A stretch of DNA of 64,000 nt, from positions 4,278,001-4,342,000 of the forward strand of contig NZ_CP041188.1 of NCBI RefSeq assembly GCF_006517235.1, in the 5' to 3' direction. The stretch is from Pseudarthrobacter sp. NIBRBAC000502772. Lineage in GTDB: Bacteria > Actinomycetota > Actinomycetes > Actinomycetales > Micrococcaceae. The notes beneath the pieces were generated by a model. It did no database searches and had not been told where the DNA came from. It worked only from the letters and a program-made list of their open reading frames with translations. Of the stretch, positions 49,145 to 55,702 are shown in pieces (within the stretch, counting starts at the first letter, position 1; each line of letters opens with the position of its first letter). The position numbers were made by a program, and so were the translations under genes.

Positions 49145-50539
49145 ATGGAACAAAGCACGGAGATCGACGGCGTTGCGGTCGATGAATTACAGACATCCTT
49201 TCGGGGCGACGTCGTCCGTCCGGTTGACGCTGGTTACGATGAGCATCGCAGGGTGTGGAACGGGTCGATTGACCGCCGGCCCGCACTGATAGCCCGCTGT
49301 ACCGGCGTCGCAGACGTGCGAGCTGCCATCCGGTTCGCCCGCTCGCAGAACCTGCGGGTTGCCGTGCGGGGAGGCGGTCACAGCTTCCCCGGGCTGTCAG
49401 TGTGCGATGACGGAATGCTCATCGATCTCGGGCCTATGAAGGGCATCCGGGTGGACCCCGAGGCGAGAACGGCACGTGTCCAGGCCGGCGTACTGCTCGG
49501 CGAGCTCGACCGGGAGACGCAGGAGTTCGGTCTCGCTGTCCCGTCTGGAGTCGTGACCCACACCGGGGTGGCGGGCCTGACCCTCGGCGGTGGCATCGGC
49601 TGGGTCATGCGGAAGTACGGGCTCACGGTCGATCAGCTGCTGTCTGTGGACGTGGTCACCGCCGACGGCGAGCTGGTCAAGGCAAGCGAGAACGAAAACG
49701 CCGACCTCTTCTGGGGCGTGAGGGGTGGCGGCGGGAACTTCGGCATTGTCACCGACTTCGAGTTCCGGCTTGTCTCTGTGGGTCCGTACGTTATGGCCGG
49801 GCCCGTGTTCTGGCCAATGGAAGATGCCCCCGAAGTGCTCCGCTTTTATCGGGACTGGATCGGGGACTGCCCCGACGAGCTTATGACCATCGCCGTGCAG
49901 CGAAGGGCACCGGCGCTGCCGATCGTGCCGCCCGAGCTGGTGGGCAAGCTCGTCATTGCGGTCACCGCCTGCTACGCGGGACCGGTCGAGGACGGCGAAC
50001 GGGCCCTTCGCCCGCTCAAGGAGTTCGGTTCGCCCGTGCTCGATCTTTGCCGGCCCAAGCCCTTCCTGGAGCATCAGAGGACCTTTGATCCGTCCTTCCC
50101 GCACGGCTGGCATTACTACGTCAGGTCCTGTGACGTCGCGGCCCTCAGCGACGACGTCATCGACATCGTGGTGGAGCACGGCAGGCGCATCACCTCGCCG
50201 GTCACCAGCATCGCCCTGTGGCAGATGGGCGGTGCGGTGGGCAGGATCGACGACGGTGCTACCGCCTTCAACGGCCGCCAGGCCGGGTTCACGTTCAACA
50301 TCAACGGCAACAGCAAGACCGCCGACGGCTTCGACGCCGAGCGGCAATGGGCACGCGACTACTGGTCTGCCCTGGCGCCCCACCACACCAGCGTCTACGT
50401 GAACTTCCTGATGGAAGAGGGCGAGGAACGTGTCAGGCACGCGTACGGCGCCGCCAAGTACGACCGGCTCAAGGCACTCAAGCGCAAATACGACCCAACC
50501 AACTTCTTTAGCCTGAACCAGAACATAAGGCCCGACTGA
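49145..50539 (+). CDS. FAD-binding oxidoreductase with BBE domain
   Basis: The 464-residue member of the VAO/berberine-bridge-like family has the PCMH FAD domain with RVAVRGGGHSFPGL; His79 is placed for covalent FAD attachment. GLTLGGGIGWVMRKYGL and WGVRGGGGNFGIVTDFEF follow. The C-terminal BBE motif is YGAAKYDRLKALKRKYDPTNFF. The CxxV/Cys for a second covalent bond is not obvious. Such enzymes oxidise sugars or alkaloid-like alcohols with O2; sugar oxidation fits the surroundings but is not shown. The frame runs open from 48473, but the upstream part is a shadow of the DUF1801 gene. Confidence 0.87.
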   Translation: MEQSTEIDGVAVDELQTSFRGDVVRPVDAGYDEHRRVWNGSIDRRPALIARCTGVADVRAAIRFARSQNLRVAVRGGGHSFPGLSVCDDGMLIDLGPMKGIRVDPEARTARVQAGVLLGELDRETQEFGLAVPSGVVTHTGVAGLTLGGGIGWVMRKYGLTVDQLLSVDVVTADGELVKASENENADLFWGVRGGGGNFGIVTDFEFRLVSVGPYVMAGPVFWPMEDAPEVLRFYRDWIGDCPDELMTIAVQRRAPALPIVPPELVGKLVIAVTACYAGPVEDGERALRPLKEFGSPVLDLCRPKPFLEHQRTFDPSFPHGWHYYVRSCDVAALSDDVIDIVVEHGRRITSPVTSIALWQMGGAVGRIDDGATAFNGRQAGFTFNINGNSKTADGFDAERQWARDYWSALAPHHTSVYVNFLMEEGEERVRHAYGAAKYDRLKALKRKYDPTNFFSLNQNIRPD

Positions 50540-50566
50540 ACACTTAGTCATGGATCGGAGAACGTC

Positions 50567-50728
50567 ATGCTAAAAACCCTGCTCTGCAAGATGAATCTGC
50601 GCCACGATTGGCACATCCAAAGCACGGACGACGGCGGCCGCTACCGGCGCTGCGCACGCTGCGGTAAGTACCAGGAAGGCAGCAGCGGCGGCAGGAATGG
50701 CAACTGGGCAGCGCCGCTGGGCATGTGA
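50567..50728 (+). CDS. Small CxxC protein (53 residues)
   Basis: The short ORF encodes a basic protein with Cys7, HDWHIQSTDDGGRYRRC and the pair CARC, then GKYQEGSSGG. The layout suggests a one-knuckle zinc-ribbon remnant. GGAG lies 7 nt upstream of the ATG, and the ORF begins 27 nt after the oxidoreductase stop, which supports real translation. I do not recognise a characterised family. It is convergent with the DUF1961 gene. Confidence 0.6.
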   Translation: MLKTLLCKMNLRHDWHIQSTDDGGRYRRCARCGKYQEGSSGGRNGNWAAPLGM

Positions 50729-50738
50729 CGAACCGCTG

Positions 50739-51410
50739 TTAGATTTTCTGCACCCTGAGGTTCCGGTACGCGGCCTTCAGCGGCGCCATCTGTCGGAAAC
50801 CGATGCGGCCACCGCCCAGCACATTCTCCGACGGGTCCCACCAGTCAAAAAGGGGCAACCCGTTGATGGAGAACACCACCTGCGGGCCGTCCTTCACCAC
50901 TTCCATCCGGTAGAAGTCCGCCGCATCCTCGGTGGGCGGCAGCGGATCCGCACCCTGTGCCACCAGCTCAAAGCCGGCGCTTTTCCGCAGGTTGCACGTA
51001 CGGAAAGCCCGTTCGGACTCGTACTTGTGCCGGAAGTAGGAGACGTGCAGGGCGTCGATGTCGCCGGAGTGGTACTGAGGGTAGTAACCCGTCCGTGGTG
51101 CCAGGCCGGCGGAGAACAGGTCGCGGCCGCCATGACCCGCGGCTGCGAAGAACAGCATGGCCAGGCCCGGCTCCGCGATGGGCAGGAACTCCCAGCTGAT
51201 CCGGATCCCGTCCGGAAACTCCTCCGGGCACCAGAACGTCCAGTGCGCGTGGTCCCCGAACTCCTCATCGTCCAGCGAGCCGGACAGCTCAAGTGCACCG
51301 TTGTGGCTTCCCGTCAGCAGCGGCCCTTCCGCCACCCAGCCGGCCACGTCCGCCGGGCCGGCGAGGGGGTTGCTGTACAGCAGGCCGGTACTGGCTTGCG
51401 GCCCGCGCAC
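50739..51410 (-). CDS. DUF1961 family protein (YesU-like)
   Basis: The 223-residue concanavalin-like beta-sandwich protein has WTFWCPEEFPDGIRISWEFLP, MLFFAAAGHGGRDLF, YYPQYHSGDIDALHVSYFRH and GRIGFRQMAPLKA. These are the DUF1961 features of Bacillus YesU, encoded in the yes rhamnogalacturonan cluster. No signal peptide is present. It probably acts on imported pectic fragments, but the reaction is unknown. The start is GTG at 51410 directly after the acetylesterase stop, with GGAG 5 nt upstream. It is last in the operon. Confidence 0.87.
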   Translation of the reverse strand: MRGPQASTGLLYSNPLAGPADVAGWVAEGPLLTGSHNGALELSGSLDDEEFGDHAHWTFWCPEEFPDGIRISWEFLPIAEPGLAMLFFAAAGHGGRDLFSAGLAPRTGYYPQYHSGDIDALHVSYFRHKYESERAFRTCNLRKSAGFELVAQGADPLPPTEDAADFYRMEVVKDGPQVVFSINGLPLFDWWDPSENVLGGGRIGFRQMAPLKAAYRNLRVQKI

Positions 51411-52139
51411 CTAGCTCCGCCCCGAAGACGGATGTCCCGCCGTCGTGAGTCCCGCCGTCGCGCTGTCCGGGGAGCCTAACCGGCGCGGGCCGAAGCCGAG
51501 CCGCCCAAGTTGGGCGGCAACCTCCGCCGCTACGAGGGACGCGCCGCGCTGGGAGAAGTGCGTATTGTCCGCCAGACCCGCCGGCCAGAATGCGTGTTCG
51601 CCCGGTCCGAAGTGGCAGAACAGGGACTGCGATTCCGCAACCCCCAGCTCCACATACAGCGCACGCGTCCAGGCGTTAAGGTCGACGGCGGGCAGCTGCA
51701 GCTCAAGCGCGAGCTCCCGGACCACGTCGGGGTAATCCTCCAGGCTGTCCTCCAGGACTGCGCCCGACGCCGGCCCGCCCAGGAAGTGCCGGCGCTCCAC
51801 CGATGTGCAGAGCACCGGCACTGCGCCCAGGTCACGGACCTCCGCCACCATGGCGCGCAGGTTGGCGGCGTAACCCGTCCTGGCCGCGAGGTGGACCCTC
51901 TTCTGATCGTTGTGCCCGAACTGGATCAGGACAAGATCGCCCTCCGCCGCGGTTTCGAGCAGCTGCCCCCAGAGCCCTTCCTCGCGGAAGGACTCCGTGC
52001 TGGCACCGCCCTTGGCGAAGTTGTGCACCGCAGCCCAGGAGTACACATGCCGGGGCAGCCGCGCTCCCCAGCCACTCATGGGGTACTCGTAAGTGGGGCA
52101 GTTTGCCACCGTGGAATCTCCGGCGAGCAGGATTTTCAT
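51411..52139 (-). CDS. Rhamnogalacturonan acetylesterase (YesT-like SGNH hydrolase)
   Basis: The 242-residue SGNH/GDSL esterase has block I AGDSTVANC with the nucleophile Ser, block II KGGAST, block III FGHNDQ and block V DNTHFSQRG with the catalytic His. It resembles Bacillus YesT and fungal rhamnogalacturonan acetylesterases, which remove acetyl groups from galacturonate residues in RG-I. No signal peptide, so it is intracellular. It directly abuts the DUF1961 gene and follows the permease genes across a palindrome. Confidence 0.9.
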   Translation of the reverse strand: MKILLAGDSTVANCPTYEYPMSGWGARLPRHVYSWAAVHNFAKGGASTESFREEGLWGQLLETAAEGDLVLIQFGHNDQKRVHLAARTGYAANLRAMVAEVRDLGAVPVLCTSVERRHFLGGPASGAVLEDSLEDYPDVVRELALELQLPAVDLNAWTRALYVELGVAESQSLFCHFGPGEHAFWPAGLADNTHFSQRGASLVAAEVAAQLGRLGFGPRRLGSPDSATAGLTTAGHPSSGRS

Positions 52140-52161
52140 GCTGTTCTTTCTTTGCGTTGCT

Positions 52162-52210
52162 CTATCACTTATGGTCCCTAAAACGGGGTTTTGAGGACCA
52201 TAAGTGATAG
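52162..52210. repeat. Palindrome between the transporter and YesT-like genes
   Basis: CTATCACTTATGGTCC (52162-52177) pairs perfectly with GGACCATAAGTGATAG (52195-52210). The interior AAAAC-GGG-GTTTT extends the stem with one mismatch and a wobble. It lies 16 nt after the permease stop and 22 nt before the next start. It is probably a stability or attenuation element in the polycistronic mRNA. Confidence 0.8.
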
Positions 52211-52226
52211 CTCAAATGGATGGGGG

Positions 52227-53099
52227 TCAGCCTTTGACCGAGCCGATGAGCATGCCTTTGGCGAAGTGTTTTTGCAGGAAGGGGTAGAAGATGAGGATGG
52301 GCAGGGTGGCGACGACGATGACGGCGAATTTGATGCCCTGCTCCGGGGGTATGTAGTTCGGGTCCACGTTCCCGGTGCCCAGAAGGTCCGAGGAAGCGGT
52401 GACCTGGCGCAGGTACATCTGCAGCGTCCATTTGGAGTTGTCGGACAGGTAGAGCAGCGGTGACATGAAGTCGTTCCAGATGCCCACGGCGTAGAACAGC
52501 GCGAACGTTGCCAGCACGGGTTTGGAGAGCGGGAGCAGGATCCTCCAAAGGATCCCCACCTCGGTGGCGCCGTCCATCTTCGCGGATTCCTCCAGCTCGG
52601 CCGGGAGTTCCTGGAAGAAGTTTTTGATGATGATCAGGCTGAACGGGTTGATGGCCGCCGGCAGGATCAAAGCCCAATAGGAGTTGAGCAGGCCGAGGTC
52701 CTTGACCAGCAGGAACGTGGGGATCATACCGCCGGAGAAGACCATGGCGAAGACCACCAGGGACATGATGAGCTGGCGGCCGCGGAGGTTCCGTTTGGCC
52801 AGCGGGTAGGCCATGGTCACAGTCAGGATCAGCTGGACCACGGTTCCGACGGCCGTGACCAACACCGTGGTGACCAGGGCGCGGATGAACGCGGGCGTGG
52901 AGAAGATGTATTCATAGGCGCCCATGCTGAACTGCTCGGGCCAGACGAAGAAGGCCCGCCGGGTGATTTCGGCTTCGGTGGCGAAGGAGCCGGCGAAGAC
53001 GTAGATGAACGGCAGCAGTGTGATGATGCCGATCAGGCTCAGGAAGACGTAATTGGCGGCATCGAAGATCCGCCCGCCGGTGGTGTTATGAATCTTCAT
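52227..53099 (-). CDS. Carbohydrate ABC transporter permease (LplC/YesQ-like)
   Basis: The 290-residue membrane protein of the MalG type has six hydrophobic segments. The EAA loop ELPAELEESAKMDGATEVGILWRI is seen as ELPAELEESAKMDGA then TEVGILWRILLPLSKP. It forms the channel with the LplB-like permease. The ATG overlaps the upstream stop by 1 nt (TAATG). The frame is open to 53969 but that is a shadow of the other permease. No ATPase gene is adjacent, so a shared ATPase such as MsiK probably powers it. Confidence 0.92.
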   Translation of the reverse strand: MKIHNTTGGRIFDAANYVFLSLIGIITLLPFIYVFAGSFATEAEITRRAFFVWPEQFSMGAYEYIFSTPAFIRALVTTVLVTAVGTVVQLILTVTMAYPLAKRNLRGRQLIMSLVVFAMVFSGGMIPTFLLVKDLGLLNSYWALILPAAINPFSLIIIKNFFQELPAELEESAKMDGATEVGILWRILLPLSKPVLATFALFYAVGIWNDFMSPLLYLSDNSKWTLQMYLRQVTASSDLLGTGNVDPNYIPPEQGIKFAVIVVATLPILIFYPFLQKHFAKGMLIGSVKG

Positions 53100-54073
53100 T
53101 AGAACAGTCCGCTCTGGTTGAACCGCTTGGCCAGGGCGTTGGTGCCGAAGATCAGCACGATGCCCACCAGGGACTTGAACAGACCCACGGCGGTGGAGTA
53201 GCTGTAGGCGCCCTGTGTGATGCCCACGAAGTACACGTAGGTGTCGAAGACCTCGGCCACCCCGCGGTTCAGGGCGTTGGTCATGAGGTAGATCTGCTCG
53301 AAGCCGGTGTTGAGCATCTGCCCGATCGCCAGGATCAGCATCACGATGATGGTGGAGCGGATCCCGGGCAGGGTGATGTGCCAGACCCGGCGGAACCGGC
53401 CGGCGCCGTCGATGATGGCGGCCTCGTACTGGTCCTGGTCCACGGTGGCCAGGGCGGCGAGGAAGATGATGGTCCCCCAGCCGGTGTTCTTCCAGATGTC
53501 CTGCAGCACGATCAGCGGCCGGAACCAGGCCGGGTCCGAGAGGAAATCGATGTCCGTTCCCAGCACGTTGTTGATGAACAGGAACAGCGGCCCGAAGTCC
53601 AGGGCGAACAGCAGGAAGCTCAGCGACGCCACAATCGTCCAGGACAAAAAGTGCGGGATGTAGACAAGGGTCTGGACGGTGCGTTTGAGGATGGAGAGGC
53701 GGACCTCGTTCAGCAGCAGCGCCAGCACGATGGTCAGCGGGAACGCGATGCCCAGGCTCAGGAAGGCCAGGATCAGGGTGTTGCCCAGCAGCCGACCGAA
53801 GTCCGGGTTGGAGAAGAAGTCCGCGAAATGCTGGAACCCCACCCACGGGCTGGCGTTCACACCCAGGAACGGAACGTAATCCTTGAACGCGATGGACACC
53901 CCGTACATCGGGGCGTAGCGGAACACCGCGAAATACAGCACGCCGGGCAGCAACAGCAGGTACAGCCATTTGTAATGCGCGAAATGGACCGAAAACTTGC
54001 CGCGTTTCCGCGGAGCGGGCGCAGTGGACTGCACTCGCTCCGCGGACTCGGTGTCAATGACAGGGGCTGACAT
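53099..54073 (-). CDS. Carbohydrate ABC transporter permease (LplB/YesP-like)
   Basis: The 324-residue MalF-type permease has a cytoplasmic N-terminus of about 30 residues and six membrane helices. The EAA loop region is DQDQYEAAIIDGAGRFRRVW, followed by HITLPGIRSTIIVML. FRYAPMYGVSIAFKDYVPF and DPAWFRPLIVLQDIWKNTGW are typical of the LplB group that imports pectic oligosaccharides. The ATG follows the binding-protein stop with no gap. Confidence 0.92.
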   Translation of the reverse strand: MSAPVIDTESAERVQSTAPAPRKRGKFSVHFAHYKWLYLLLLPGVLYFAVFRYAPMYGVSIAFKDYVPFLGVNASPWVGFQHFADFFSNPDFGRLLGNTLILAFLSLGIAFPLTIVLALLLNEVRLSILKRTVQTLVYIPHFLSWTIVASLSFLLFALDFGPLFLFINNVLGTDIDFLSDPAWFRPLIVLQDIWKNTGWGTIIFLAALATVDQDQYEAAIIDGAGRFRRVWHITLPGIRSTIIVMLILAIGQMLNTGFEQIYLMTNALNRGVAEVFDTYVYFVGITQGAYSYSTAVGLFKSLVGIVLIFGTNALAKRFNQSGLF

Positions 54074-55603
54074 CTACTTGCTGTCCTGCCAGAGCTTGTT
54101 GATCTCTTCCTGGACCTTGTCGCCGCCGCTGGTCTTCCAGAGCTTGATGGCGTCTTTCAGGCCCTGCTCATCGATCTGGCCAGCAAGGTACTTGATCCGG
54201 GCGTCCGCAACGATGTTGTCCAGCTGCGCACCCTTGGCCACATAGGTAGGCGACACGAAGGCCGCGGCCGGGTTGTACACGGCGCTCTTCAGATCCTTTG
54301 CCATGACCTCAACGCGCTTGTCGAAGACTTTCTGCTCGTAGGCCGAGGCCTGCTTCACCGGGTAGAAGTTGTTGCCGGTGACGTTGGTGCCCAGCTGTGC
54401 ATAGCTCTTGATGTCAGTGTTGACGACCTTACCCTCGGGGGTTTCGGGCTTGATAGTGGCTGCCTTGCCGCCCTCGACGGCGAAGTTCACGCCGTCGATG
54501 CCGTTATTGAAAAGCGTGGCTACTTCCTTGCCGTTCATGGTGTTCAGGAATTCCAGCACCGTTTTCAACTCAGCCTCGGTGCGGACACTGGTCTTGGGAA
54601 TGGCCAGGAAGCCCGAGTAGCCGTCCGTCGGGTGTGCGTTGAGTTCGCCGTCCGGTCCCTTGAGGTTGCCGACGAAACCCACCTTATTTTCGAAGTCGTT
54701 GGGGTTGGCCTGCTTGAAGAGGTTGATGAGGACACTGACTCGGGAGTCGACGTCGACAATGATGCCGCCCTTGCCGTTAAAGAACGGCTCGTTCCACTTA
54801 GTGCCGTCGAACGTGGCGAAGTCGGGGTTGATGAGCTTCTCGTCCACCATCTTCTTGACGAAGCGGTTGGCTTCGAGGAACTCCTCGGTCTCGAAGCTCG
54901 GGATCAGCTTGCCGTCTTTTTCGGTCCACCGGTTACCCGCGCCATACCATTCTTCAATGATGTCGTAGGGGCTGTTGGAGCCCAGTGCGCCCCACTTGGG
55001 GATGGTGATGCCCCAGGTGTCGTCCTGGCCATTGCCGTCCGGGTCCTGCTCCGTGAATGCCTTGGCCACGTTGTAGAGGTCCTCGGTGGTTTCCGGCGCC
55101 TTCAGGCCGAGCTTGTCCAGCCAGTCCTGGCGGAACATCACGGCCGCACGCATCGGTCCCCGTGCCCGGAAGATGCCGTAGACCTTGCCATTGACGCTGG
55201 CGTTGTTCTGCACCTCGGGGAAGGTGGTCTTGAGGTTGGGGTACTCGTCCAACTTGTCCGTGAGGTCCCAGAAGGCGCCGGCCTCGGCGTTCTTGACGAA
55301 CCCTGGGGATTTGCTCTGCACCACCAGTACGTGGGGGATCTCGGAGGAGGCAAGGGTGATGTTCATTTTGTCTTCGTAAGAGGCGTTCGGCGTCCACGTG
55401 ATGTTGACGTCCTTGCCGGTGAACTCCTCTAATTTCTGCTGTACGGCCCCGTCAGGTGTGGGCGGCTGTGCTTCCAGGAACGGAGCCATCACGTTGATCG
55501 TGGAGAGGTCTGCCGACTGGGTTTCACCGGCTCCACACGCTGTGAGGGTCAGTGCCGTGGCGGTCACGACGGCGGCGGCCAGGCTGAGTTTTCTGGTAAT
55601 CAT
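54074..55603 (-). CDS. Sugar ABC transporter substrate-binding lipoprotein (LplA/YesO-like)
   Basis: This is a 509-residue extracellular solute-binding protein. The signal peptide ends in the lipobox LTAC, so it is anchored outside the membrane. The large size and segments such as WLDKLGLKAPETTEDLYNVA, DPDGNGQDDTWGIT and GKGGIIVDVDSRVSVLINLF match the LplA/family 1 proteins for long oligosaccharides. It probably captures rhamnogalacturonan oligosaccharides, inferred from the neighbouring lyase, acetylesterase and GH42 genes. Confidence 0.9.
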   Translation of the reverse strand: MITRKLSLAAAVVTATALTLTACGAGETQSADLSTINVMAPFLEAQPPTPDGAVQQKLEEFTGKDVNITWTPNASYEDKMNITLASSEIPHVLVVQSKSPGFVKNAEAGAFWDLTDKLDEYPNLKTTFPEVQNNASVNGKVYGIFRARGPMRAAVMFRQDWLDKLGLKAPETTEDLYNVAKAFTEQDPDGNGQDDTWGITIPKWGALGSNSPYDIIEEWYGAGNRWTEKDGKLIPSFETEEFLEANRFVKKMVDEKLINPDFATFDGTKWNEPFFNGKGGIIVDVDSRVSVLINLFKQANPNDFENKVGFVGNLKGPDGELNAHPTDGYSGFLAIPKTSVRTEAELKTVLEFLNTMNGKEVATLFNNGIDGVNFAVEGGKAATIKPETPEGKVVNTDIKSYAQLGTNVTGNNFYPVKQASAYEQKVFDKRVEVMAKDLKSAVYNPAAAFVSPTYVAKGAQLDNIVADARIKYLAGQIDEQGLKDAIKLWKTSGGDKVQEEINKLWQDSK

Positions 55604-55660
55604 GTTGTTCCTTGTCCACTTCTTCGGGGTTGGGTCCGGCAGTTCAGTTCACCGGTGTCG

Positions 55661-55702
55661 TTGGTGCAGTTGTGTTGGTGCAGTTGTGTTGGTGCTGTTC
55701 AG
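55661..55702 (-). repeat. 14-bp tandem repeat before the binding-protein gene
   Basis: TTGGTGCAGTTGTG occurs at 55661-55674 and 55675-55688, followed by a degenerate third copy to 55702. It occupies half of the 95-nt gap between the PL26 gene and the binding-protein gene and overlaps the last codon region of the former. Confidence 0.75.

Noticed and set aside
53100..53969. Arg/Pro-rich extension of the second sugar permease
   Set aside because: Shadow frame of the first permease; the ATG at 53099 overlaps its stop.
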